A DNA stretch of 64,000 bases from Rhabditoides inermis (GCA_963966185.1 CAWZYM010000389.1:1-64000); one strand, 5' to 3'. Counted from the stretch's first letter, positions 46,290-58,906 are shown. Numbers and translations: made by a program. Notes: generated from the letters alone by a model not told the origin.

Positions 46290-47504
46290 TTAGGGGCCCG
46301 ACAGACTTTTTCGCTCAGCGATAGCGAATCGCTTTCGCTGAATGTAGTTGTAGAGCGATAGCGAAATCGCCGGTGCTCAAAATCGCAGCGATTTTGGAAT
46401 CGCGAGAATGCTATTTGTCAGTGAATAGCTTATCGCATATGCAAAAAAAGTCATGTATTTATTTGTTTTTGGTCATAGAATTTGTTTATAATGTGTATAG
46501 GGTATCCCCCCGGTTCACGGGACGGCAGCCATCTCGCCGCATATTTTGCAGACATCATTTCATCGCATTTAGCCGCTCTATCGGTTCGCGCAAGACCATT
46601 CGACCGCGCGAATCGCGCGCTTTGCGGTCTGATTTTAGTGAAATGAAGGTGATTTGCAATTCTAATGGAGCAGAGTTCTTCACCTTTCAGAGCTAATAAC
46701 TCCTTCCGGAATTGATGAATCATTCCAATTTTTGGATAAGTGGTGTGGATCCCCAGTCCCCATAGAACTCTAGATTTCGATTTTTGAATTTCGGTCTAGT
46801 TTTCTTTTTATCGTTCGATAACCGAGTTTTCGAGGCTGTTCAATAGGTGAAAACTAGAATACTTGATAACTCACTTCAAACTCATGCTACAGAACCCAGT
46901 TTGAGGGAGAAGGTGCTTTGATAGTGTCCGCACAGAACTCTAGATTTCGATTTTTCAGTTTCTTTCATTTTTGCCGTATTTTCGGCGTAAAACCTCGAAA
47001 GTCATCCTATTTGCATGAAAAGCTCGTCATTTCGTCCCTGTCTGGCCGACCGCCGATAATTCGCGTACCGTGAAAATGGGGGATACCCTATATAATCATC
47101 AGATGCATAACGTCCAACGAACCGCTGATGCATAAGATCTTGTGTAATTTCGAGTGCAGAAAGCTCAAAATCCGGTACCTTTTTGAAGTATAAATTTAGC
47201 ATTTGTGAAAAAGTATCAGAAATAATAACAACGATATACAACATAAAACATCAAAAGACTGAAAATCGCGTCGAAATCTGCGAAAATCCGGAAACTACCA
47301 AATCGCAGCGAATTAAGAATCGCAGCGATAAAAGTAGCGATTCGCTGAAAATTTCAAGCGAAAAAGTCTGACGGTCAAATCGCTGACTTTCGCGATTTGG
47401 GTTACGGTAGCACATCGCTGGCGAAATCGCTAATCGATAGAGCATCTTAATACATTACGAAATCGCTGTGATTTTATTAGCGAAAAAGTCTGTCGGGCCC
47501 CTTA
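46290..47504. mobile_element. Harbinger-like MITE (TTA target duplication), about 1.2 kb
   Basis: Ends at 46293 and 47501 form 23-bp perfect TIRs starting GGGGCCCGACAGACTTTTTC, flanked by TTA on both sides (46290-46292, 47502-47504). TTA/TAA target sites and GGG-starting ends are the PIF/Harbinger pattern. Subterminal sequence is packed with gcgatagcgaaatcgc-like palindromic words. A second MITE is nested inside. No transposase. Confidence 0.8.
46496..47092. mobile_element. Mariner-like MITE nested in the Harbinger-like MITE
   Basis: Ends TAGGGTATCCCCC (46498) and its reverse complement (to 47090) are flanked by TA. The first 23 bp pair with three mismatches. End sequence resembles the MITE at 4346-4655, so both may use the same transposase source. 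Confidence 0.75.
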
Positions 47505-47865
47505 AGACCCAAAAATATGTTCGCTGGTTAGGTCTGCACGTCTGTCAGGTAGTCAGGTATGCTGCTGGTCGCTGATTCGCTGAAAGACTCGCTCACTAGC
47601 CCCGCCCCGCGCTCTCATTGGTTCGTGATGCGGAATGTGTGCGGGAGAGCGCGATAATGTGCACACTGTTTGTGAGTCGTTCACGCGCGTTGTTTGTTGT
47701 TATTGTTGTTGTTTGTTATATCTGTTGGTTTACTTTAAACAAATTTCGATGTTTCTGTGAAACTATCAGTACATTCACATTAATACATGATACATTGATA
47801 CATTGATACATACATTGCTACATTAACATTTGAAAAAAAAGAATTTCTTCGAAATTCAACAAAAG

Positions 47866-47989
47866 GACATTCATTCTCTTTTGAAAAGTACAACCGTGAA
47901 GTACCTCTGTTTGAATTTATCTCAAATCAACAAAAGCACATGCATACAACTATTATTTCTATTCCAAACTGTAAACACAAACCTGCTCC
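47866..47989 (+). repeat. Left terminal inverted repeat of RT element D
   Basis: About 120 bp, matching 52102-52222 in reverse complement at roughly 90-95 percent by eye; inner end reads aacacaaacctgctc. Related to the repeats at 53324-53423 and 58062-58168. Confidence 0.8.
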
Positions 47990-48507
47990 TCAAAACGATC
48001 ACAAATACATTGACAATCAAATGCCGAGATGAATATATATAACGAACTTGGAGTAGGATTTTCAATTCCAAATCAAACATACACCCCCTACACTGCAGAA
48101 ACAGAAGACTCTATCATAAACCGACACGTAACCGCAACTAAATATAGCTGCAAACAAGAAATTGACAGCAATAATGCTGTGTTACCTAAAATTTATGTAT
48201 TTATGCAATTCCAAAAATGCACAAGAATCCCATAAAATTCAGATTCATCACTGGTGCCTTCACTAGTAGTCTCAAACCACTTTCTATCGAACTACGCAAG
48301 GTGTTATCGTTCTTAAAAACACATTTCATGAACATTTGTAAAGCAACAGAAGCTAGGACGAAAACTAATTATTACTGGTCTATTAGTAATAGTTTACAAG
48401 TAACACAGGCTTTAAAGGAACAGAGGCGTTTAGCAGAACCTGGGGTTTTGAAATTTTCAAATTTCGCGCGTTACCGCGAACGACAAGAATCGTAATATAT
48501 TCGCAAA

Positions 48508-48625
48508 ATGACGGGTGAGGAATCGAACCCGCCGAATCGAAGCCGCACTAACCGCAGCTGGTTAGTGCGGCCGCCAGGAATCACTGGCGGCCGCACTAAC
48601 CAGCTGCGCCACAAGGCAGTTGGAG
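48508..48625 (-). repeat. tRNA-like segment with snap-back palindrome
   Basis: On the minus strand the A-box-like word tggcgcagctggttagtgc and the B-box-like word ggttcgattcc (48513-48530 region) are both present. Between them a 26-bp arm is repeated in perfect inversion around a 6-nt loop (tgattc). It cannot fold as an ordinary tRNA; a tRNA-derived repeat altered by an inverted duplication fits best. Confidence 0.6.
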
Positions 48626-49700
48626 GAATGTCTGAAAACAGCGATGAAAATACCGGCGAACGCACAACGCAACGCAGCAAACTAGAAATTGTATGTTTCA
48701 ACTTGTTTTCTATAATGAGATACCACGACACTATTATCCACAAAAGCACGAGCGCATTCATACTCATATACGTTTCACAAATAATCAAAGAAGCAACTTT
48801 ATACTTTATTGAATATGAGCTATATGTAACAATAAAATAACTTAATAACAATAACCACTTGTAACCACGTATATACTAGAAACAGTGTCCTATTTCGACT
48901 CAATAACCTGCATAACAGCACAATCTTTTCTTCCTCCTTCTTCCCGTCTCTTTTACCTCCTTATTCTTCCTGCTAACGCATGCGGGATGGCGGCGGGTTT
49001 GTCGTAGACGTCTGAACAATACAATGTATACAAGCTCAACAAAGTTATAATACAGTTTCTAACACAATATTATTAACATGTGGATCATACTCACACTATT
49101 GCTCCTTTCTGCTTCCTGTGGAGTGGGCCGTTGATGTACATACGCCCGACAGGCATAGACTAAAACTATATTTATAAAGCGATAAAATCATTGGACAATA
49201 TACGTGCTATAATACAACATTACAAAACACTCACTTGACAGTTGAATCATACGACGGCAGCTGCTCGCCACACGGCTCGCCTCGCAACGCACGGCTACAA
49301 CTTGAAATCGATAATACGTTGAACGAATAGCGTACAATGTATAACTAACGTAGTGTTGAATAAATCTAAAACAATGAAATAACTACATAGAACTCACATT
49401 GACTATACTATATGATCGTGTGGAAAGCAAACTGAACGTGGCGCGGCCCTGCTTGCCGACGCACCGCCGCGCACCCACATAACTGAAATCACGATCATAA
49501 TCAATGAACATAATCAATAAACAACACGCTTACCCACGAATATATTAACAACAACGGGAATATTGCAATAAATAAAATTGTCAAAATTCAATAAACGACA
49601 GATTTGCGTTGACCTGAGCAGCTTTGAAGCTACAAACACATTCTGAACCGTTTGCATGAAGTCTATCAGATGTTTCGAAATCAATTAACACAATAAAGTA

Positions 49701-50105
49701 ATGCAACACGGCTCGTCAAAACAACAGAGCCCGCGCACTCCCTCCGTGACGGGCTCAAGCCATTTCACTACTCAGATCGATTTAAGCCACGTCCATCAAA
49801 TATCAGCACGAAAGCCAAAAATGCATATTTGCGAATCACAACTCGCTAATCACCAGTGGCGAAACTCGCGACAACTTGAGAAGTGTTTGTGCAGTTCGCC
49901 TCAGACCTTCCATGGCGCAATGCGATCACGGTAGCCTGGTAATCTAGCTACCGGGGTTCGATACCTCACTTGTCCGAATCTTTTGTGTGATTACAATCGA
50001 AACAAAAATTCGAATTCAAGCCACGCCCACTTCAATAAGCTCCGCCCCCTCTGATCGCCACGCTTTTTCAATAGAGGGAGTGCGCGCTTGACGAGCCGTG
50101 TGCAA
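49701..50105. mobile_element. MITE with tRNA-like segment, about 400 bp
   Basis: Ends tgcaacacggctcgtcaa and its near reverse complement (50087-50105), plus an inner inverted pair gcgcactccctc. Inside, at about 49928-49975, tagcctggtaat and ggggttcgatacctc resemble Pol III A and B boxes. Confidence 0.6.
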
Positions 50106-51239
50106 TCACAGAATAAAAACAACCGAAACAGTAACAATAGAAAACAGCTGATACTCCTTGACGGGGCACGCACAACGACCCTGACGCTTAAAGCGTGTCC
50201 CGCGCAGTTTAAACAATTAAAAACCTCACATTTTGGGTTTTTCGTGGGATTACGGGGTTATGGTCTTCTATCGTTATTTTTTTGTTTGTTTTTCATTCAA
50301 ATGGTTCAAGGATCAATCCTGGGTCGAAAAAATAGCGCCACTGTTCCTTTAAATAGTGTTAATAATTGGGAAAACAAATGTCTATATTCAGCGGATTTTA
50401 GCAGTCTGTTTACCAACTTGCCCCTATTCTGTGGTAATTGATAACGTTAATAAAGTAATCGATATTTGTTTTAAAAATAGCAAAAAAGATTACCTTATCA
50501 TGGGATACAAAAAACTTTACTATAAATCAGACTCGTCCAATATCGGTACTAGTCATTATTATCAATCACATGATGTTAAGTTCATGTTGGAATACGTTTT
50601 ACGCAATAGTTATGCTAAATATGGAGGTTGCATCTTTAAACAAGTATCTGGTATTCCACAGGGAAACAATGCTTCTCCTCTTATAGCTGACCTCACACTT
50701 CTAATGATGGAATACTCTTATATCAAAACACATGAAACTCAGTTCAAATACGGAGTGAGAGGCTTCCGCTACGTCGACGACCTGTTGATAATCTATCCTG
50801 AAGATAGCCCCGTATTAGATCATATCAGGCAGATGTATCACCCTTCACTTTCACTAGATCAAACCAATTTAACAGACAGAGAAGTGGTTTACTTGGATTT
50901 AAAAATAAAACTCACAAACTCTGGTTATACCACAGAACTGTACAATAAGACGGATGATTACAGCTTCTCTATAATGAGATATCCCCAATATACATCCAGT
51001 CTAAGACGGAGTATTGGATTGAACGTATTACACGGTGAAACACTACGTATTTATCGTAGCTGTAGTCTCGTAGCAGACTTCAGATTGCGAATACATGATC
51101 TCATTGAAACGTACATTAGTAATGGCTATCCCACACATATCATAGAAAACCAACTCACGAAATCTATCCTAGGTTCTAAACTGATAATTCAGAAATATAA
51201 TATAACCAGCAGATTAAGATATCTGCATATTATCAGATA

Positions 51240-51530
51240 AAAACATTCCATTCATCATTTGACCTAACTAACCTGTTTGTTGTCTAAACCCTCTAATTAT
51301 GACACACTCTCTCATTCTACGTCTCGAGACGGATCCCGCCCGTGACCGCGCGATCTACACTTTCTACGCATGCTCAGTGTCACTCAGATAAAAACACTTT
51401 AGTGTCATTCTTTGACCTCACTAATCTGTTGTTGTCTACACCCTCTAATTATGACACACTCTCTCGTATACTCTCCGTCTCCCGCCCGTGACCGTTCGAT
51501 TTGCACCTTCCACGCTTGCTCAGTGTCACT
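51240..51530 (+). repeat. Diverged tandem duplication, unit about 145 bp
   Basis: Two copies share tttgacct.actaa, accctctaattatgacacac, cccgcccgtgaccg and gctcagtgtcactc in the same order. Confidence 0.8.
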
Positions 51531-52101
51531 CCTTTATCATTCTCTCCCATGTGCGACCTAGCAGGCATGCGGCAGGCAGCAGACATCCACGGACAGCGAC
51601 TACTTCTTCGAACATGAGTTTATTGGTTTATTGGTTTACTTATTGATTCATTGATCAACCCATCTATAGGTAGACTTGTTCATTATTATGTAATAAAGCG
51701 TTTTGCATGCATGCTAACCCCACTGTAGAAAATGTCGTATTGTGAGCTACTAACAGCTTACAATCAGTTAGCACAACTGTCAGGGGATAGGGCAGAAACA
51801 GTGTGTGCTATGTAGGTTGTGCATGCTTTGTTTGTTTGCTTTGCTTTATAATACTATTGCACACACACACACATTCTATCACTCATATTCTATCAACCCG
51901 TTCATCAAATGAGTCATCTATCAAAAAGCTCTTGTATTTGTTTACATTCAAAAATAATGAAAACATCATGGTAAACTAAACAATAGTTCTATAGCTGTTT
52001 ATTGATTCTCACAATACTTTCATAAGAAAAAAGAAAATTTATTATATAGCTCTTACTGATAAATTATCGATAAAGTATACGTTTCTACATATCGTTTGAG
52101 A

Positions 52102-52222
52102 GAGCAGGTTTGTGTTTATAGTTTAGAATAGAAATAATAGTTTTATGCATGTGCTTTTGTTGATTTGAGATAAACCCGAACAGAGGTACTTTACGGTTGT
52201 ACTTTTCGAAAGAGAATCATTG
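52102..52222 (-). repeat. Right terminal inverted repeat of RT element D
   Basis: Reverse complement of 47866-47989 with a few differences; inner end gagcaggtttgtgtt. Confidence 0.8.
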
Positions 52223-52430
52223 ATTGTAGTGTCTCGTAGCAGGCTTTCCCTGCTCTCACCTTTCAGCCTGCTTCCTACCGGGAGCGCGTGTCTCACACAA
52301 GCACTTTGTGCCTCTGAGGAGCGCGCTGCAGTCTCGCCTTGCGGTGCGTGGACTTGGATTGCTCGACACATCGGCCGACCAAACCATCCCCACTATCCTC
52401 ATTCAGTGCTTGACTGTTTTATGGATAAAC

Positions 52431-52662
<232 letters not shown>

Positions 52663-52684
52663 AAGAAGATCACCGGGGAATTAC

Positions 52685-52706
52685 AACCAGCGCGGCAGCG
52701 CTGGTT
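52685..52706 (+). repeat. GC-rich perfect hairpin
   Basis: 9-bp stem aaccagcgc / gcgctggtt with loop ggca, followed by ggtttgtgtt. Same layout as 46106-46126. Confidence 0.8.
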
Positions 52707-53323
52707 GGTTTGTGTTAAGACTAGTCGCGCGCTAGAATCGGCAAAAGGCGACTGAACGAAAGGTCCCTTAGAATCTTTGCGAGAACAATGTGATGCTGAT
52801 AGATGTTATCAGGATGTTAGAAAAGGGTTAAGTTTCGATTTTGGTAACGCTAGCTGTTGTAGGAAGCGAGATACGCGCGCGCCCCTTGAGGGGCAGGCAA
52901 TCCCCTGTGTACGGATGGTTTTCTGTGTACGGATGGAGGGGGGGGGGTGGCGCGCATCGGCTGTCCCCAGCAGACAGGAGGTGCACATTCCGCACTGCCT
53001 GTGAATTGCACTGATATCGTTCAGATCGCGTGCCCTGCCGTGCGCACAGTAGTGTTGTGGTTAGCGATTGCGCTTGTTGAGACACATGGCTCGAGTTCGG
53101 TTACGTCTGGTGGCAAACCTTTTGTAATATATGATTTTACATAGAAATGACATTGGAATTGTAAATTTTCCCATCAGCATTACCTAAACTCTTTTTTTGC
53201 AAAATTTATACAATTTTGGGCTCAACAAGGTGGGTGAACTGTTGGATTTCTTTGAAAAATGTTTTGTGGTTCATGTTAATGTAGATAGATTTATATGAAA
53301 TCCAATAAAAGTACATTCATTAT

Positions 53324-53423
53324 CTTTTAAAAGTACTTCCGTAAGAGAAGAGTTTGTGTTACTCAACGTAATGCAACAAAAGCTCATGCATTTTATCAAT
53401 CGAAATACTACACAAACCTGCTC
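53324..53423 (+). repeat. Left terminal inverted repeat of composite element E
   Basis: About 100 bp, matching 58062-58168 in reverse complement with few mismatches. Shares tctttt-aaaagtac, acaaaagc.catgca and acacaaacctgctc with the D repeats, and the outer flank gaaat.caa.aaaag.acattcat is also shared with D. Confidence 0.82.
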
Positions 53424-53441
53424 AAATAGTTCAACAAGATA

Positions 53442-53445
<4 letters not shown>

Positions 53446-53500
<55 letters not shown>
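53446..53500 (+). repeat. (AT)n microsatellite, left side of element E
   Basis: AT repeat 20 bp inside the left TIR. Confidence 0.95.
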
Positions 53501-53503
<3 letters not shown>

Positions 53504-53685
53504 ACGATCCGCGTAAGAACCGGACGAGCTGGGACCTAGGAACTTAGTGCGCGGTTATAGAGGTTTTCAAGGGTGCTCTACAAAGTAGTATAGGTGATTT
53601 TGTCCCAATATGCAAATTTGGTCAGTTAAGGGACAATGACCTCAAATCAGTCAGTTTTTGTCCAAAACTATTTTTGAAAGGCTTG

Positions 53686-54844
53686 TTCGATTTGTCTTGA
53701 TATTATAAAACTTTTTGTACATAAACATTTTTTTCATAAAACAAAAAAGAAAAAAGTTATGATCAAAATTTTTCAAAAAATTTCATATTTCATTTTTTTG
53801 AGATCTTTTCGCCTCGAAACAACAAAAACGACCAACACCAATCGATTCTACGCGTTAAATCAAATTACTATGATTTTTTTCGTGAAAATCTGGTGTTGCC
53901 TTTTCTTTCATCCAGAGCGATGAAAATGGCCCGAAATAAGAATTTTGCGATTTACCGCCATTTTCCAAGTCTTTCGTTTCGAAACAACAGAAACCACTAC
54001 TATATTCGGATTCTACATTTTTTAGTTAGTATTAGTTTTGGTTTATAGCCAAATCCGATGTTGCCTTTTCTTCCATCCAGAGCGATGAAAATGGCTCGAA
54101 ATCAAAACTTTGCGTTTTCCCGCCATTTTCCAAGTATTTCGTTCCGATACAACATAAATCACTAGTATATTCGGATTCTACACCTCTTGATTAGTATATG
54201 TGTTGGGTTTATAGCCAAATCCGGTGTTGCCTTTTTGCTCATTTAAGGCGATGAAAGTGGCTCAAATGTGAAATTCGCATTTTCCTGTCACTTTTAAATT
54301 CCATCCATCTGAAATAACAAAAACCACTTGCATATTCGGATTTTGCACCTTTTTATTAGTCTACGTAATTGTTTTTATACAAATTTAGTGTTGCCTTCTG
54401 GCGTTATCATGAAATTTTGCTATTGATAGTTAGGCCATTTTCAACATCACGGATGAACACAAAGGCAACATTAGATTTGCCTCAAAACAACTACACAGAC
54501 TAATTCAAAGGTGCAAAATCCGAATATAATAGTGATTTTTGTTGTTTCGAAACGAAAGACTTGGAAAATGGCGATAAAACGCAAAATTCTTATTTCGGGC
54601 CATTTTCATCGCTCTGGATGAAAGAAAAGGCAACACCAGATTTTCACGAAAAAAATCATAGTAATTTGATTTAACGCGTAGAATCGAATGGTGTTGGTCG
54701 TTTTTGTTGTTTCGAGGCGAAAAGATCTCAAAAAAATGAAATATGGAATTTTTTGAAAAATTTTGATCATAACTTTTTTCTTTTTTGTTTTATGAAAAAA
54801 ATGTTTATGTACAAAAAGTCTTATAATATCAAGACAATACGAAC
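53686..54844. repeat. Large foldback with internal tandem units
   Basis: Arms 53686 to about 54060 and about 54450-54844 are reverse complements with few differences. Between and within them a unit of about 170-180 bp, starting near caaatccgatgttgcctttt and containing catattcggatt, is repeated three times in diverged form. No coding signal. The flank just before it (53530-53685) resembles 61850-62000 inside the foldback at 61800-63503. Confidence 0.8.
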
Positions 54845-54849
54845 AAGGT

Positions 54850-57708
54850 TCTACTGTTTTTGATGTTTCGCAGTTTTCCCCTTCCCCAATCACTAGTGTT
54901 GTTCCATGTGCAAATTTTCTGCTGCTAAACGCGCGCTCAGTTCGGAATAAGTTGTATGATTTAGATATGCTATTGAATCAGGCTAAACCTATTGTTTTCG
55001 CGATAACCGAAAGTTGGTGCAATGTTGAAGATAATATGAGTAGTCTCTGTATGAATGGCCGCTATAACATGTATCGATCGGATCGCAAGACTCATGCTGG
55101 AGGCGTTTTAGTGCTCACTCACTCTTCCCTTTCTGTAAAACACATTTTATCCATGTCAATTGATAATCTTTGCGAATTAGTTTGCATCGACATTCTCTCC
55201 TCACATGTTTTAAAGATGTCTCGCCCACTGCGATTGATTACTGCATATCGCACACCTGGCTCATCGCCACAAATCAAGCTAGCAGGAACAAAACTTATTC
55301 ATGAAATTCAGTCACTTCTCCTACCTGATAGCCATAGTCACATAATTCAAGGAGATTTCAATGCGCCATCGGTCGACTGGAATTCGTTCCGGGCGACTGA
55401 GGCGTTTGATCGATCTTTGATGAACTTCGTCTCACTCCACTCCCTTTCTCAAATGGTTCGCCATGCGACGATGGTGAGACGAGTGGGGCGAAGGGCGCAC
55501 ACTCTCGACATCGTTCTCACTGATTCCATATCGCTTTTCCAATGTGTCCGTGTGATGCCGCGTTTTTCTGTCTGCGATCACTTGCCCGTTGAGTATCGGC
55601 TGCGACTCGGGGTGAGTGAAGCCGCTGGAGAGAGGCCGCGTTTCGCATATCGGAGGGCGAATTGGAATGAAATAAACAAAACCATTGCTTGTACTGATTG
55701 GACACTTGACTTTATAGGACTGACATTAGAACAGGCTACCGCGCTTTTCAACCAGCGAATGCAACACCTCATCCACACTCACATTCCCGTCCTGCCCCCG
55801 TATAAAAATACTAACCTTCCAAGTCATATTCTCAAACTGAAACGCGCAGCTCTTAAGTATTCGATTAGACAGCCGTCCAGCCGTGCTTCGGACAGAGCAC
55901 AAAATAAACTACGAAAGGCGTTATTCTCTAGGAACTGCAAACGCGAGGCGAGATTAATCAATGGTGGCAACAAGCGCGCGCTATTTCGGGATGTACGCGC
56001 CAAACTGTTTCCTGGTGATGGTGTCGCCTCGCTCTCTCGTGAGGGTGAGTTCATTCACGGGTGAAGGCGGAGCTGTTCGGAGAGTGCTTTGATGCGATCT
56101 TTTCGCAGCGAGGTCCTATCCCTGCGGGTGCGCCCCTTCCTTGTGCTGTCAGTCAGCTCTCCACCATTGAGATTTCGTATGCACATGTACACAAAACTAT
56201 TTCCAAACTAGCATCTAAAATGAACACGAGCCCTGACAATATTTCGCATGCCTTTTTGAAAAATACGGTTGATACGATTTCGGTCCCACTCTCTATTCTT
56301 TTTTCAATGTCTACTTCCGTATGCAATGTCCCCGAGATTTGGAAACTGGCGTATATAAAACCTCTTTATAAAAAGGGGGCTCGTGATGATCCACTCAACT
56401 ACCGACCTATCAGCCTTATAAGTAGTGTTGCGAAAGTTCTGGAACGCATATGCGTTAAGCAAATTACGGAATTTCTTGAGAGGAATTCGCTTCTCACACC
56501 TAGGCAATTTGGCTTTCGCAAGAATAGATCTACAAACGCTCAACTTATTGAGTGTCATAGTCACTGGTTGAAACACCTATCTAATGGAATGGTTATCGAT
56601 TGTATATACTTTGATTTCAAGAAGGCATTCGATACTATTAATCACAACTTGCTATACAAAAAGTTGCATTCGCTGGGAATTCGCGGTAACGTATTGGGAT
56701 GGATTAGAAGTTTCTTGACCGACCGTCGCCAACAAGTAATGGTCGGTGATGAGCTTTCCTCTCCACGGCTTGTCAACTGTGGTGTACCACAGGGGTCTTG
56801 CCTAGGCCCCATACTGTTCAATGTATATATTAATGATATTATCTCCAATCTTCCCGACTATGTTGAGTGTGCGCTTTACGCCGATGATTTGAAAATTTCC
56901 TTCGCATTTGATGCGAATGATCCTTCCGCCCAGCATAAATTTCAAGTGGCAATTGATTTAGTCGCATGGTGGTCCCTTCAGTGGGGTTTACAAATATCTA
57001 CTCAGAAAACACAGATACTGCATATAGGACGTCGCAATCCCAGGCATGAGTATTCCGCACACGGCACAACTCTCGCCCCTGCCGATACTGTCAGGGATTT
57101 AGGCGTCTCTATCAGCAGTTCTCTTGTCTTTGACGATCACTATTCCAACATTGTTCAGAATACGCTTCACTCCATAAACGACTTTCTGCGCGTATATCGT
57201 ACTCGCAATCTCACTGTTCTTAAAGTTGCATACGTAACCTATTTTCGGTGCAAACTTGAGTATTGTACAGAATTATGGAATCCTAAAGATGTGGGGTCGG
57301 TGAATCTGATTGAGTCGGTACAGAGACATTTTACGCGCCGAATATGTCACCGTGCCGGCTTTTTCTCGCTCACTTATCCCCAACGCCTCCAGCTATTAGA
57401 TCTCCAAACGCTCGAAGAGCGACGCTTAATAAACGATATTGCGTATATTCATAAGGTTATGACTAATCGCACTAGTCTAGAGTATTCTGGCCTCTTCAAC
57501 ATTGTACCTTCCCCGGTCTCGTGTTTCTCATGGGTGGCGCCTGATTCCTTGCTTTGACACAACTTTAAAGAGCAGCACGTTTTTCAGTAGGGTTTTTGCA
57601 CTATGGAACACACTCCCCAACAACATCATTTTATCTGCGAAACATCAAACAGTGAAATCGTACCTCCTAGATAACCCCCATTTGTTCCCTCCGTCCAAAA
57701 TTAGATGA
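54850..57708 (+). mobile_element. CR1-like LINE (endonuclease plus reverse transcriptase), frameshifted
   Basis: The endonuclease part starts near LNARSVRNKLYDLD (about 54920) and contains ITESW, QGDFNAPSVDWN and CDHLPV, i.e. an apurinic-type EEP nuclease. The RT part (56061..57557) has YRPISLISSVAKVLERI, FDFKKAFDTINH, GVPQGSCLGPILF, the catalytic ALYADDLK, and LEYCTELWNP. The end (57502..57708) gives RVFALWNTLPNNI. Frames change near 56055 and near 57500, one base each, so ORF2 is broken though all catalytic motifs are still present. The 3' side runs into ggtaataaatattattattaa and then (AT)n. ORF1 is not seen. Confidence 0.88.
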
Positions 57709-57844
57709 GTGCTCATTTGGGAACCTGTGTTATCTGTTTTATCCTATTTTTGTGTTTATTTATTTTCCAATGCCGTATTCACTCTAATTATGTATTTGTC
57801 CTGTCCTGTGTTCATATATATAGTATACGCGGTAATAAATATTA

Positions 57845-57996
<152 letters not shown>

Positions 57997-58061
57997 GATC
58001 GGATACCGAAATCAATTTGCCGACGTACAACATTTGCTCGCATTAGTTTTTATTGCAGAAA

Positions 58062-58168
58062 GAGCAGGTTTGTTTACTATTTCGATTGATAAAATGCATG
58101 AGCTTTTGTTGCATTACGTTGAGTAACACAAACTCTTCTCTTACGGAAGTCCTTTTAAAAGATAATAA
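58062..58168 (-). repeat. Right terminal inverted repeat of composite element E
   Basis: Reverse complement of 53324-53423; inner end gagcaggtttgtttac. Confidence 0.82.
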
Positions 58169-58663
58169 GTCACTACGGCTAGACCAGTCAAACCCAGATT
58201 TAGAAATGTTGCGTCTGCAACAGCCTTTCCATGCGGGACCATTTTATAAATTCGCGGGCTGGCGGGAAGGAGAGAGAGAGAGGTCGAACACACGGGCGCG
58301 AGTGAGTAGGTCAAACTGATAAGGGCGCGCTCTGCCAGCTTCTCTCTCACATCAACGAAGTCGGCACTATCAAAAGCCTGCCATTGTGATACCGATTGTA
58401 AAAAATTTCAAAGAGGAATACAGATGTTTTAATAAACATCACAAATATTACCGATACTACTTATGGTTTGTACAGATCTGACACACACCTCACAATCCCC
58501 AAAGAACAGACATCATCAAACAAGAACAAAATTCATGGAAATAAGTGAACATCATTTATTAAACACAACCCTGTTAAAATTAGGTTTGAAGTAGGAAGGG
58601 GATCAAGCAGATGAGAGAGGGGATCCAAACAGCGATCGGTCGATCTGCTACACACGCATTTAT

Positions 58664-58906
58664 TCACTCTCCCTGTAGAACGAGTAAGTACTTACTAGTA
58701 CCATGATAATCATAAACACGATAGTTGTAGCATTTCGATGCAGCTTAAGTAATCCAGCTGCATTATCATACATCATTCACACTCATCTTGTCCGTCTGCA
58801 CTCACTGCCACTCACTGCCGCCAGCCAGACCCAGCTTGTTCAACAGCTTCGTCGCCGCAAACTGCCGCAACACATTGTTCGTGACCAGCACAAGGATCAT
58901 GAAACA
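58664..58906 (-). CDS. C-terminal exons of an unrecognised membrane protein
   Basis: Exons 58816..58906, 58696..58757 and 58664..58672 join in phase and end in TGA. They encode two hydrophobic stretches (CFMILVLVTNNVL and TTIVFMIIMVLGE) around a polar loop, QFAATKLLNKLGLAGG. A further upstream exon near 58940-59010 (AIEFILKTFRNALYF) could join in phase. The remaining 5' part is not found; the ATT microsatellite and other repeats lie in that direction, so the gene may be long or broken. No family recognised. Confidence 0.4.

Larger units (their letters stand above)
48412..50352. mobile_element. TTAA-flanked element (piggyBac-like MITE), 1.93 kb, inserted in the RT
   Basis: TTAA at 48412-48415 and 50349-50352 brackets ends AGGAACAGAGGCG and CACTGTTCCT in reverse orientation. 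Ends match the MITE in PLD intron 1. If the element and one TTAA are ignored, the RT reading frame is continuous across the site, as expected for a clean insertion. Interior contains a tRNA-like palindrome and a further MITE, no transposase. Confidence 0.8.
47990..51240 (+). pseudogene. Penelope-related reverse transcriptase, interrupted (element D)
   Basis: Coding sequence lies in three pieces: about 48029..48233 (ends LPKIYVFMQFQK), 48217..48411 in another frame (MHKNPIKFRFITGAFTSSLK), and 50353..51240. The pieces give, in order, HKNPxKxRFI, motif A SADFSSLFTN, GIPQGNNASPLIADLTLL, motif C FRYVDDLL, then YLDLKI and LYNKTDDYSFSI. This order matches a family of Penelope-related metazoan RTs with GIPxGxN..PLxADL. 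Damage: a 1-nt shift in an A run near 48213-48217, a 1-nt shift near 50425, and a 1.93-kb insertion at 48416-50348. No GIY-YIG endonuclease is seen. Flanked by the TIRs at 47866 and 52222. Confidence 0.75.

Noticed and set aside
52685..52725. Helitron 3' end (hairpin followed by CTAG)
   Set aside because: Layout fits loosely, but the sister hairpins lack CTRR and no Helitron 5' end or Rep/helicase is present.
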